Assembly (NCBI GenBank): GCA_001661515.1
Contig: LUVW01000043.1
Span: forward strand, 62,001 to 126,000
DNA: 64,000 nucleotides
From: Capniomyces stellatus
Taxonomy: Eukaryota; Kickxellomycota; Harpellomycetes; Harpellales; Legeriomycetaceae
Direction: 5' to 3'
Positions 18,626-29,925 of this stretch are shown piece after piece. Positions within the stretch are counted from its first letter, which is position 1; each line of letters begins with the position of its first letter. The notes beneath the pieces are model-generated. The model searched no databases. It was given only the letters and a program-made list of their open reading frames with translations, and was not told the origin of the DNA. A program made the position numbers and the translations under genes.

Positions 18626-21321
18626 ATCTTGATTGTTGGTAAATCGGGTTGGGTTTTAATTTTGGGCTTCGTTGATTTCAATGTTTGCGTAAAGTAAAAT
18701 GTACTAGTTTTTTTTTGTCTTTGATGGCCTTGCAGATTTGTTTTGATAAGACGTCTCTTTTACTTTTTCTTATTCTGCTTCTTAATGCAGTTACTATTTA
18801 AAATTCATTCCGGTTTATTTTCGCTGCTATTACTAATTCTGCTTTTTTGAACATTCTTTTTATCAATAAGTTAATTGAATGAATGTTGGAGAACATAAAA
18901 GCAATGTTATTTAACCAATTAGTTGACACAGATTGAAACTGATAAGCGTTGAAATTACAGTTCTATTGGGCGGATCTTGTCGGTTGTCAAAACTAAAGCT
19001 TTGATTTCTTACTCGACTAGCGCCAAATATGTGCCCGTGGTTTTAATAAGGGTCTTGGTAATTATTAATGATAGTGGTAGTGATTCATTAAATTAACGGA
19101 ATAGAAACAAACATGAAATGCAGAAATTATACTACTAAATGCTGTAATTTTAACAATTCAAATCACCACTCTAATCATGCTGGCAAAAATCAAGCAAATA
19201 AAACATGAACTGGATCAACGCAAAAAAGTCTTGCTTGTTTTGTGCTGGCAGGTTTAGTTTCCTAATCGATCAAAATCAGATAAAATCCATGGCGATGGCC
19301 AATGTACGTTTTGAAACGTGAATATTTTCAACCCGGTATTGGCATTAAGAAGAACGGAGCAAAACAATTCTAACAATGGAAATAGTAGTGCTAAGTGCAC
19401 TAATAAGTATGGATTTTAATCTCGTGACTGCGAGTGTTGCTCTGATTTCCGTTTTTTTGAAACTGAAATGTGCTGATAAGAACTAAGTGTGAGAAAATAC
19501 GTTCCGGTTGTTTTTGTTGAGAACAAGTGATGATTGATAAAATCAATGAACAATTAAAATTGTGCGGGGAAGGAAGAGTGCTAGTATAATGGTGATGGTG
19601 TGAAAAATATGTAAAGAGTGTCTATTTTTTTCTTTCCCTCAATAAATATATTGGCAGCTTTTTAGGGTTGGTGATGCTTAGTGATGCATTAAAGATGGTC
19701 GGGGCAAAGACGGCATTTGTATTATTGTAAGCACAATAAGTCCAGCAATAACTTGATTGAATAATAAATAATATACACAGATATTTAAAACAGGGTTGTG
19801 TTTAAACAGGATACCACATAACAAAAAGTAAATGAAAAAGATAGTTGAGAGTCGTGGAGATTTGGGTTTCAAAAGTATAAATGCAGTGCCGGCGCATCTA
19901 AATGTTGCGAGTGTATTGTAAAAAACAGAATATTTATTTTATTAAAAAAGAAATATTAAATATACTCGTTTAATTAGTTGCAAGACTTGTAAACTACAAC
20001 AGGATTTTTTTTTTCATTTGGTGAATAAAACAGATAGAAAAGTAAAGATAGTCAGCGGGAAGAGTTGACGTAAAGCAAATCGGTATAATTCAAGAACATT
20101 GAGTGTAGTTTCGGTTGTAACGAAAGGGTGTAAACAAAGGTAAATAAACATAATATTACTACCAATTTTTTTTTTTGGATAAAGCATTGTCAAATCCACA
20201 TGTGGGTATATATAAATATGTACTATATTGTTCACAGTTGTCGGGTGAATATTGAATGTATAACTTTTTCATGGTGCTTGAATGCGGAAAAGGTGCAAAC
20301 GAGCATTCAGAAAAAAATTAGCACATTTTTTTTTGTATTAAAGACGGCAATTGGTTTTTAGTACACTTTGGATATGAAATGTGGAGTTTGCTTAGTGAAT
20401 CCGAGTTGAAAAGCAAGCAGCATTTTAGATAAAGAAAAACAATAAGAGCCTTTTGGCAAGTGTAATGCTGGGGGGAGGGGTTTGTTATTGGATACATAAG
20501 GCATAAGGTTCTGAAATCTTTTTTTCTGCTCGAAGCAATTTGTATTTGACACGATTGTATGCAGAAAGTAAATAATGTGGATGTAAAATGTTATCTACTG
20601 GATTAAAGGGATTTCAAAGATAAAGAAGAATCAACAAAACCTTATTTTTTTTAGTAATTCTGTAAAGCTAAAAAAAACTGCGATTGTAAATGAAAAGTAA
20701 AGTGCGTGTCGTAGTTTTAAAAAAGAAAAGAAAAAAAGTAATCGATAAAATCATAAAGCTAAAAAAAGCATGAATTTTTCATATTCAAAAAAAAAAATTT
20801 TTTTTTTTTTTTTTTCAAAAAAAAGAGCATTGATTGAGAGGACAAAAGAATTGATGACACAATATTGCTTGTCAAACTAAGTTCGGAGTTGATTGAGAAA
20901 ACAAATAACAAATGGAATAAAAATAAACTAGGAGAATGAAATAGCAGGCTAAATAGTGATTATAAAAATAAAATAGTAACAGTCAGATTTAATTTAAAAA
21001 GTCCAAAAAGAGTAAAAAGAAATAAAAATAATAATATATAGGGCAGCAAAAAGGAAGCAAAGAAAGGGAAAAGAATAAAGATTATAAACCAAGTTTAAAA
21101 TCATTGTATCACTAAATTTTGTCAAGGTAAAAAAAAAGCTTAAAAAAAAATATATATTATATACAAGTGGGTAGAATATATTTCAATGGATATTTTTAAC
21201 GGGTTGCTTAAAGATAGAAACAGAAAGTAGAGCAAAAGATAGAGATAAAATAATTAACATAGGGTTGAAATTATAAAATAGGAAGAAGCAAGAAAGAAAC
21301 AAGAAGTAAACAAGAAAAAGA
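18626..21321. other. Gene-poor region, 2.7 kb
   Basis: AT-rich with many homopolymers, including an A-run followed directly by a T-run near 20790-20822 that could form a hairpin. No ORF with recognisable motifs on either strand and no further tRNA was found. The last 200 nt are purine-rich leader of the glutamine synthetase gene. Confidence 0.55.
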
Positions 21322-23592
21322 ATGTCGTTTGATCTCCGTAAAGAAATAATAGTGAATTCAGTTTCAAAGCCACAAAAGCTGACAGAATGGCCAAAGAGTG
21401 GGAGTGGAAAGTCGTTGTATCCATCAGAGGTGTATGGAGAACATGTGTTTTCGTTTAAGCAGATGGCAAAGTGTTTGCCAAAGCCAACGTTTGCGAGTTT
21501 TTTGAAGCAGCGTAGAGGAAAGACAAAGCTGGACAAGGTGACAGCGGATGCGATAGCACATGCAGTGCGTATCTGGTCGATGGATAGAGGAGCAACGCAC
21601 TTTACACATTGGTTCCAGCCACAGACGGGAGCAACGGCGGAAAAGCACGATGCGTTTTTGACTTTGGTTAGTGGATTTTCATCGTCGGGAGAGGAGTCGT
21701 TTGCAATTGATGCGCTTTCCGGATCGCAGCTGCTGCAGTCGGAGCCAGATGCATCGAGTTTCCCATCAGGAGGAATGCGGTCGACATTTGAGGCGCGTGG
21801 ATACACAATCTGGGACACGTCGAGTCCAATGTTTATCCAGCCAGGACCAAACGGATCGTCGATTCTGTACATTCCATCGGTGTTTATTTCGTATAACGGC
21901 GAGGCGTTGGACGAGAAGACGATTCTGCTGCGGTCAACAGAGGTAGTGGCACGAGCAACACAGGAGTTCCTGTCGGCGCTGGAGCCAGAGCAGCACGTAA
22001 GCCAGGTGATCAGCACAATGGGGGTTGAACAGGAGTTCTTTATTATTGACCGTTCAATGTACTCGCTGCGCAGCGACTTGAAGATCACGGGAAGAACAAT
22101 AATTGGTAATCTGCCACCAAGACACCAGCAGCTGGATGACCATTACTTTGGTAAGATTCCTGCGCGGGTTCTGCAGATGATGAACGACTTTGAGCTGGAC
22201 GCAATTAGACTGGGAATTCCATTGAAAACCAGACACAACGAGGCAGGACCAGCACAGTTTGAAATAGCGCCAATCTTTGAGGAATCGTCGATTGCAGTAG
22301 ACCACAATCTGCTGACAATGGACCTCTTGCACAAGGCCGCACACCGTCACGGACTCAAGGCTTTGTTCCACGACAAGCCTTTCAAGGGCGTGAATGGATC
22401 AGGAAAGCACTGCAATTGGTCGCTTTCAACAGACCGCGGCGAAAACCTGCTGGACCCAACAATCCGACCAGACAACAACTACCGCTTCCTGCTGATTCTA
22501 CTTGCCATTCTCAAGGGCGTGAACGACTATGGCGCTCTTTTGAAGGTCGCAATAGCCACAGCTGCCAACGAGCACCGTCTGGGAGCTGCCGAGGCACCGC
22601 CATCCATCATGTCCGTATTTCTGGGCGACCAGCTGACCGAGGTTCTCAACTCAATTGAGGAAAACAGACCACTCAAGAACTTCTCAGTGCCTCAGTTCCA
22701 GTCCATCCGCGTTGGCGGAACCCTGCTCGACCTCAAAGTTGCACCACTCCCCAACATCAGCAGAGATTTGACCGACCGTAACCGCACCTCCCCCTTTGCC
22801 TTTACCGGAAACAAGTTCGAGTTCAGAGCTCTTGGCGCCAAACAGTCACCTTCATTTGCTGTTGCCGTCATCAACGCCGCCGTTGCCGCTTCCCTCATGG
22901 ACATCACCGAGGACCTCAAGGAAGCCCAGGGCTCCAAGCCAAGACTCTCTGTCGAAGACAAGCTCAGCGTCATCAGAAAGTATATCAAGTCCACCAAAGG
23001 CATCCGCTTTGAGGGCGACAACTACTCCCAGGAATGGGCCGAGGAAGCCAAGTCCCGTGGCCTGCCCAGCGTCCGCGAACCCCCTGTCGCATACGAGTTC
23101 CTGAGAGAGCCATCCATCATTGACCTGCTTGTCAAGAAAACTGGCGTCTTCTCCAGTGGCGAACTCGACTCCCGCTTCCACATCCTCAACGAACGCTACG
23201 CCAAAGACGTCCTCATTGAAGCCAACACCCTCAAGGCCATGGTCAGCCAGCAAATCCTCCCCGCCGCCTACGAATACCGCAGCCAAATCGCCTCCTCTGC
23301 CGCCTCCCTCCAGGCCATCCAAGCTGACTTTTCCCCAGAAAAATCTGTTCTTTCTGAGCTCTCCACTGTTGTCCTCAACATCCAGAAATCCTACCGAGAA
23401 CTTGTCAAACAAATCGATATCGTTGAGGCCGAACTCAAACAAAGCAGCGCTGAAAAATACGCCACAATGGCCTGTCGCCTCGTTGCCCCTGTCATGTTGG
23501 AGGTCAGAGAACATTGCGATGCTCTTGAACCCCTCGTTGCCGACAAAGTCTGGCCAATGCCTAAATACACTGACATTCTTCTCACTTTTTAA
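21322..23592 (+). CDS. Glutamine synthetase type III
   Basis: A single-exon ORF of 756 aa. It is a GSIII (GlnN-type) enzyme, ATP-dependent glutamate plus ammonia to glutamine, and not the short GSII enzyme usual in eukaryotes. The length fits GSIII (about 700-750 aa versus about 350-370 for GSII). Signatures: YGEHVFSFKQM at residues 33-43, GATHFTHWFQPQTGATAEKHD in the N-terminal third, NEAGPAQFEIAP at 306-317, NGSGKHCNWS from 358 (ammonia/ATP site) and NEHRLGAAEAPPSIMS from 416, with FEFRALGA further on. The C-terminal 150 residues are helical. No targeting peptide is evident, so it is probably cytosolic. GSIII is scattered in bacteria and some protists, so horizontal gain or ancient retention are both possible. 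Coding-strand G/C skew flips along the gene. Confidence 0.95.
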   Translation: MSFDLRKEIIVNSVSKPQKLTEWPKSGSGKSLYPSEVYGEHVFSFKQMAKCLPKPTFASFLKQRRGKTKLDKVTADAIAHAVRIWSMDRGATHFTHWFQPQTGATAEKHDAFLTLVSGFSSSGEESFAIDALSGSQLLQSEPDASSFPSGGMRSTFEARGYTIWDTSSPMFIQPGPNGSSILYIPSVFISYNGEALDEKTILLRSTEVVARATQEFLSALEPEQHVSQVISTMGVEQEFFIIDRSMYSLRSDLKITGRTIIGNLPPRHQQLDDHYFGKIPARVLQMMNDFELDAIRLGIPLKTRHNEAGPAQFEIAPIFEESSIAVDHNLLTMDLLHKAAHRHGLKALFHDKPFKGVNGSGKHCNWSLSTDRGENLLDPTIRPDNNYRFLLILLAILKGVNDYGALLKVAIATAANEHRLGAAEAPPSIMSVFLGDQLTEVLNSIEENRPLKNFSVPQFQSIRVGGTLLDLKVAPLPNISRDLTDRNRTSPFAFTGNKFEFRALGAKQSPSFAVAVINAAVAASLMDITEDLKEAQGSKPRLSVEDKLSVIRKYIKSTKGIRFEGDNYSQEWAEEAKSRGLPSVREPPVAYEFLREPSIIDLLVKKTGVFSSGELDSRFHILNERYAKDVLIEANTLKAMVSQQILPAAYEYRSQIASSAASLQAIQADFSPEKSVLSELSTVVLNIQKSYRELVKQIDIVEAELKQSSAEKYATMACRLVAPVMLEVREHCDALEPLVADKVWPMPKYTDILLTF

Positions 23593-24802
23593 TTGGTTAT
23601 TTTACAATCTCCCCACTATATTTCCTTTTTTTTATTCCCAGTTTTTTTTTTTAATTCCCTATTTTTCCATTTGACTTGACTTGATTCGACATGTTTTCAT
23701 TTGATCCCCATTTCATTTGACATGCTTTTTTTTTCAAATGAAAAAAAAATTTTCCACTATTTTTTTTTTTCTTTCCCTTCTTTCATTTTTCTTGTCAACG
23801 AAAAAAATAAACAATATTTAATCAAAATTTAGCGAAAATTTTTTATTAGCCTGAATCAACAAAAAAAAAATTGAATAAAAAAAAGTATAAAAATAGCTGT
23901 TAGTGCCATATTTTTCTAAAGAATCACATCACAATTTACTTCTCTTTACCTCTTTATTCTACTATATATTTATCTTCATTATACTTATCAACTTACTCGC
24001 TTCTTCAAAAAGAAATAATGCTGGATACAACAAAAGAATAAAGGTAAAACTTTTAATTAACTTTACATCGAAGCAAACTATTATGTGTGGTTATAATAAC
24101 AAATGATGATCACAAGCTGGCACCAGTCCAACATGGCATATTTTTACTCAATATGTATATGAGGATAAACCTTATAGCGGTCCTGCAACATACGCAGCTG
24201 GGACCCTGAAATTAAAAAAATAAAAACCACACATACAATATTATATTCTGTGTATTCGTTTTCGGTTTATAAAAGCAGTACAATGTATTAACAACATGTT
24301 TTTTTATATTGGCTTCTGTGTTTAGGTTCTGTATTTTTTCAGTGCACTTTATTCTCTTCTGTTTCATTTTTTTTATATATAAATTTTCCTTGTAATTTTA
24401 CTTTGTTTTTTTTTAGTTACTTTTGTCACTACTAATAAAAAAGTACAATGAACTAAAACTCGCTGATGATGTTTACATTTGTATGATATTGTGTTAAGTT
24501 ATGAACTTACTTGTTTAAACTCTGAACACTCAAGGCTCGTGAGAATTGTCAAACCAAATTGCTTCTGATTATTTAAGTGTGGTTGATACTTTAAATATAA
24601 GTCTCTGTTTGAGTTGACTTTAAGTTGTTTTATTATCACCTTATTTATGTTAAAACCGAAAATATTCATCCCCCCCTTTTTTTTCTCCCCCTTGTTTGTG
24701 CAAGGCAATTGAAGTCGTTTAATTGACCAAGATTTATGTGAGATGGCAATGAAAAGCCAAAGGAAAATAGATTCTCAACATATAAACTTTAATAAAACAG
24801 TC
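23593..24802. other. Intergenic region, no gene seen
   Basis: AT-rich with long T-runs and A-runs after the GSIII stop. Small open frames without motifs. It ends where the segmental duplication begins. Confidence 0.6.
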
Positions 24803-25061
24803 AATAGATTCTATTAAACACACTAATAAGTTCTGGCTGAGATTGTTCAGCTGAAAAACGTTGAGCGGGTTGGTTAATCTACAAGTTTACGTGTGACACA
24901 GTGCGCATTAACCCATCCCGATTTGCAATTTATTGGCTATATTCCCGTTTGAATAAAGTAAGAGCAAGACAATTTCTAAATAAAAGCCCTTTTTGTCTTC
25001 AAGTTGAAGCCATCTTGTACTTTTGAAAAAAAAAAGCAAAACATGAAAAACACAACACCGA

Positions 25062-25361
25062 CGATAAAAGATAAATTTGGCGGGTGTTAGGGAAGTTGAG
25101 AGTTTGAGGAGTGACTTTAGTTGAATTTCAGCAAAATTGTTAACTTAGTTGATAGTTTGTACTCAAGTGGTAAACTTCCTTTCCAATCAAGATTCGAAAG
25201 CATATGCGGCAAAATAAAGATCCTTATACATTCTTGTTTCCGACTACCTGTACTAAAATATTGTTTGTGTTATCCATTAGTTCACGTTCCGGCGACAACG
25301 CACCCTTGGTCCTTGGTGAGATACATTCCTAGACATATAATATATTTGGTCTCTATCGAAG
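25062..25361. other. 300-nt non-reversed complement block (probable assembly error)
   Basis: Every base is the Watson-Crick complement, in the same left-to-right order, of 29828-30127 (300 of 300 positions compared by eye). The flanks on both sides align directly. A DNA inversion would give the reverse complement, which this is not. In copy 2 the block holds the leader, exon 1, intron 1 and exon 2 of the ADH gene, with correct splice sites and protein, so copy 2 is the authentic reading and copy 1 the altered one. Confidence 0.9.
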
Positions 25362-25491
25362 TATAGCCCCATTGGTAGCGCTGCTGAGGTATTTCTGGTG
25401 GTTTAGAGCATCAACCTAGCTTCTGCTTCAAAGTTTGCAATGATCTGCATATTAATTTTGTATTATTTCCCATCAATATGTAATTAACCAG

Positions 25492-27022
25492 CCGTTGAAG
25501 AGGTTGAAGTAGCACCACCAAGGGTAAGACATAGTTTAATTCAAACTTCAATCCAATCCTCAATTCAAACTTTAACTCAAACTTTAACTCAAACTTTAAC
25601 TCAAACTTTAACTCAAACTTTAACTCAAACTTTAACTCAAACTTTAACTCAAACTTTAACTCAAACTTGTACAATCATGCTAATAACTGTACTAAAATAC
25701 AACTTGGTAAATGTAGGCGGGAGAAGTCAGAATCAAAATCATCAACTCTAGCATGTGAGTACTATTTGGTATAAAACCCGAGTTCGCCACCACCACCACC
25801 ATCATCACAACCCAAATTAGCAAACCTTATCAGTAATATTTAAGCTAGTAGCGACTAACTCGACTGTATATATATATTCACATTTATTTTTGTTTAATTT
25901 AGCTGTCATTCTGATTCATACACCATGTCAGGAAAAGGTAAACACTACTCGAGATTTTATTTACCATTCAACAACTCGAATTACGTGTCACTAACTTTAC
26001 GAATAGCTTTAATTATAACTTTATATATTTCTTTAATTATAATTTTCTTAGATTATAGCCACCGTTTCCCAATGATTCTTGGACACGAGAGCTCAGGAAT
26101 TATTGAGTCAGTAGGCGAGGGAGTAACCAGCGTGGTTCCAGGAGACTATGTCATTCCTCTTTTCATTCCAGAGTGCAAAGAATGCAAGTTCTGTCTAAGT
26201 GGAAAAACCAACATGTGTATTGCCATAACAACAACACTAAGACAAGGAGTGATGCCAGATGGTACACCAAGATTTACCTGTAAAGGAAAAGAAGTCTACC
26301 ATTATATGGGAATCTCAACTTTCAGTCAGTACACAGTTACTGCAGCTATTTCAGTTGCAAAGATCAGATCAGATGCACCAATGAACCGCGTTTGCTTGAT
26401 TGGTTGCTGCCTTCCAACTGGTTATGGTGCTGTAGTCAACACAGCCAAGGTCCAGAAAGGCGACACTGTGGCCGTATTTGGTCTTGGAGCTCTTGGGCTT
26501 AGTGTTATTCAGGGTGCTGTTGCAGCAGAGGCATCAAGAATTGTAGCAATCGACATCAACCCATCCAAGTTTGCCTTGGCCAAGGACTTTGGTGCCACTG
26601 ATTTCTATAACCCAAAGGAGCTTGGTGATGTAGCAATCCAAGACGTCATCAAGAAGGATTTCGAAGGTGGTGTTGACTTTTCATTCCATACCAGCGGCGG
26701 AAACGTTGACGTTATGAATGCTGCTCTTGATTGTGTCGTCCCAGGCTGGGGCAAGAGTGTGATTATCTCACTTGCAAATGCTGGAGACAAGATCTCAACA
26801 ATCCCACTCAATATGGTTATGGGTAAAACTTGGACCGGATGTGCATATGGAGGTGTTAAGGGCAGTGAACTCGGTTCCTATGTCGACAAGTACATGGAGG
26901 GAAAACTCAAGATTGACGAGTACTGCACCCATACCTTCTCCCTCGATAACATCAATGATGCGTTTGACGCTTTGCGTGCCGGAAAGAGCATCAGATCTAT
27001 TATCCCAATGCAAGATGAATAA
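25492..27022 (+). CDS. Class III alcohol dehydrogenase, copy 1 (exons 3-6 readable)
   Basis: Exons 25492-25523, 25717-25754, 25903-25937 and 26052-27022 match exons 3-6 of copy 2. Exons 1-2 lie in the complemented block and cannot be read as given. The family is zinc-dependent class III ADH/S-(hydroxymethyl)glutathione dehydrogenase (formaldehyde detoxification, cytosol). Catalytic zinc ligands: Cys in IN-SS-ICHSD across exons 4-5, His in GHESSG, Cys in IGCCLPTG. The structural zinc site is C-x2-C-x2-C-x7-C (CKECKFCLSGKTNMC). The NAD-binding FGLGALGL is intact. An ATG at 25925 is open through intron 5 and gives a 365-aa reading, but it is internal: its first residues MSGK belong to exon 5 and the next 38 codons are intron. 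If the block is an artefact, the real gene encodes about 382 aa and should be functional. Confidence 0.88.
25565..25664. repeat. 12-nt minisatellite, non-reversed complement of copy 2
   Basis: A (tcaaactttaac)n array in intron 3. Copy 2 has (agtttgaaattg)n at the same place, the base-by-base complement in the same order. The array is exactly 100 nt here and 124 nt in copy 2, a difference of two units. Flanks align directly. Confidence 0.9.
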
Positions 27023-27355
27023 TTCCTAGATCATGTAGCCAAAATATTCTCTGTAGTTTTTTTTATCTTTATTATTGTTATATATATCACTTGTGGTATT
27101 TGATTATGTTTTGGTTGAACCAATATGTCAAGTTTTTTAGCCGCTTTTTACCTCAATATTTAATAAATTTTAATCATATATTAGTCAAAGTCGAAAAGGG
27201 TTTGTTACTTTTAACTCTGCTGTTGTATCAGAGAACTTGTAAATGTATACGCCTATATATGTCTGTATATCCCAAAAATGGAAGTACTATATATCAGATG
27301 GGTTGATATTGTAAAAAAATTTGACATTGGGCCTAAACCAAAATAAGCATATAAT

Positions 27356-28878
27356 AACATTGTCTGCAATACAGTAAAAAAATCGATTTGTGATTATTGG
27401 TCGATTCTGTTGCCAATAGACCTCATACAAAAAATAAAAAAATAACATTAAAAAAAGGCTCACGCATATTATTAATACAGGTTGCTATAGAGGCAAACTA
27501 TTCGGAATGAGCAAAGCAAGATGCAAGCCATTACAAAACGTAATCGACAAAGCAACAAGACAAATCATGAACGCAGGTAAAATCACATCCATGGTCAGAC
27601 TGAGACAGGAACTAAAAATCCCATCAGTTAACAGCAGGATAACTTCAGCTAGAGAAAAAGCCCACTTCAAATCGGGAGGCAATAGGATCTAGATCAAGGA
27701 TCTAATAGACAAACCATTCAAAAACAGATGCAACACATGGGTAAGCGGCTGCATCAGGTGGTTAAAGAAAGACAGTGACTCAAACAAAGCAGGAGGAGCA
27801 GCAGAGGCGCTAGTAAAGAGAACAAAAAAGAACGACGTGTCCGAAATTACAAAATGGATACTAGATCATGACATTGACAAAGGATCTGACTGGATAGGAC
27901 TAGAAATAGTATACCCTGAGCACAGTAGAGGAATCAAAGAAATAGGAAAAATAAGAATATGAGGTTTTTGGACCTCAGAGAGACTAGCAAACAGCAAGTT
28001 CATAAACACCAAATACAAAGAATACTGCCCACTGTGTCACAGAAGACACCCAGAAACAATAGAGCACATCCTAATTGATTGTAACAAATTGGACGATGCT
28101 AGAGAAATTACCCTTAAGGAATTTATTCCTGACAACATGTATCAGAGTTCACCGGACTTTGATCTTACGCCCAACCCAGCTCGTAATAAGCTGGTAGGTG
28201 AGCTTCTCAGGGGAGAACAAAAAATCAAGGCATCTNATTGACAAAGGATCTGACTGGATAGGACTAGAAATAGTATACCCTGAGCACAGTAGAGGAATCA
28301 AAGAAATAGGAAAAATAAGAATATGAGGTTTTTGGACCTCAGAGAGACTAGCAAACAGCAAGTTCATAAACACCAAATACAAAGAATACTGCCCACTGTG
28401 TCACAGAAGACACCCAGAAACAATAGAGCACATCCTAATTGATTGTAACAAATTGGACGATGCTAGAGAAATTACCCTTAAGGAATTTATTCCTGACAAC
28501 ATGTATCAGAGTTCACCGGACTTTGATCTTACGCCCAACCCAGCTCGTAATAAGCTGGTAGGTGAGCTTCTCAGGGGAGAACAAAAAATCAAGGCATCTG
28601 CTATCCAAAAGAAAGAATATGACCGCTCAGTCTCGATGACGCTTGCAACAGCATCATTCTTGACTTTAATTCGCGCAACCCGATTACTAAGACTCGATGA
28701 GGTTAGTACATCACCAACTCCACTGAACCAACGCCGCCAAGGTACAGTGTCTCTAGAGAGACGACATGAAGCAGGATAGTATTTGAATTAGTCACTTTTT
28801 TTTAAATAGTGTTCCACTAGCTTTGTAATATTTTTGAGTACTGTATTAGTGAACCCGTAATAAAAAATAAAATAAAAA
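27356..28878 (+). mobile_element. LINE 3' fragments with false internal duplication
   Basis: It begins with a solo LINE tail (gattctgttgccaataga plus A-rich run, to about 27440). A 3' RT fragment follows: YRGKLFGMSKARC... MVRLRQELKIP, then the CPLCHRRHPETIEHILIDC knuckle, ending in the A-rich tail after the 3' UTR. The frame has a TAG at 27690 and a TGA at 27960, so it is dead. At the single N (28236) the sequence jumps back and repeats 27878-28235 as 28237-28599, which looks like a contig overlap not collapsed. The same fragment, with the same two stops, is at 51.3 kb. Confidence 0.85.
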
Positions 28879-29568
28879 AAAGTTTCCATTTTTTGATTTC
28901 GAAGTCCAAGATCTATAACATCGTTTCTACGGTTGTGTCAGATATAAGAAATATTGGAATATAATAAGAGACTTTATAGCAGAAATCAAATTGGAAAAAA
29001 GTAATATAAGGAAATTTACAAAATAGGATATAGCTTCAGGATTGAATTTTTTAAAGTAAATAATTCCTCAAAACACGATTTTCTTTGTTCTGGCAATTTG
29101 GGAAATAAATAAATCAGTAGAACTGAGAAAAATTCATCAGACATAAATTTAGACGAAAGGGTACTTTTCAATCGGTGGAAAGTAGATTTAAAAAATCTGC
29201 TAATTCAAGATCAATCAATGAAAAAAAAATTAGAGAACAATAAAATGGGTCGACATCAAATGCCACTGGTTCACCATCAAGCTTGATTAAGATCCAAATA
29301 AAGATAAATTGACATTTTTACTTAATTGACCCCTAAAACACTAAAGGATAAGCTGAAATAATTTGATACTATTTTATTATAGCTAACTTGTACGACATTA
29401 AACATTTATTAACGTTCACATTAATAAATTTCAATAAAAAAATAAAATAAAATAAAATATGATGTCTTCCTTGATTTGATAAACATTTTGCTATTCAAAT
29501 CTTGTTTTATTGTATTGAGCTGTGGTTAATAACTTAAAAATATAAGCAAAACCTTAAAAAAAATAGCT
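28879..29568. other. Intergenic region, no gene seen
   Basis: AT-rich with no open frame of note on either strand. It separates the LINE fragment from the second ADH duplication unit. Confidence 0.6.
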
Positions 29569-29925
29569 AATAGATTCTATTAAACACACTAATAAGTTCT
29601 GGCTGAGATTGTTCAGCTGAAAAACGTTGAGCGGGTTGGTTAATCTACAAGTTTACGTGTGACACAGTGCGCATTAACCCATCCCGATTTGCAATTTATT
29701 GGCTATATTCCCGTTTGAATAAAGTAAGAGCAAGACAATTTCTAAATAAAAGCCCTTTTTGTCTTCAAGTTGAAGCCATCTTGTACTTTTGAAAAAAAAA
29801 AGCAAAACATGAAAAACACAACACCGAGCTATTTTCTATTTAAACCGCCCACAATCCCTTCAACTCTCAAACTCCTCACTGAAATCAACTTAAAGTCGTT
29901 TTAACAATTGAATCAACTATCAAAC

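Larger units (their letters stand above)
24803..27355 (+). repeat. Segmental duplication, copy 1 (ADH)
   Basis: Near-identical in direct orientation to 29569-32147, covering the promoter side, all introns and exons of an alcohol dehydrogenase gene, and its 3' flank. Two internal blocks (25062-25361, 25565-25664) break the match and are non-reversed complements of copy 2. Outside these blocks the 5' flank is essentially identical, while the last exon carries clustered substitutions. Confidence 0.95.

Noticed and set aside
22852..23514. 220-codon minus-strand frame inside glutamine synthetase III
   Set aside because: A shadow of the C-rich 3' half of a well-supported gene, with no homology motifs.
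25925..26051. ATG at 25925 as the start of a membrane-anchored 365-aa dehydrogenase
   Set aside because: The first residues are exon 5 of the normal enzyme and the hydrophobic stretch is a GT-AG intron. Upstream exons restore the full family N-terminus.
27960..27962. TGA in LINE fragments as a Sec codon
   Set aside because: The same fragments also carry TAG stops and deletions, and the intact relative has a sense codon here. These are dead copies.
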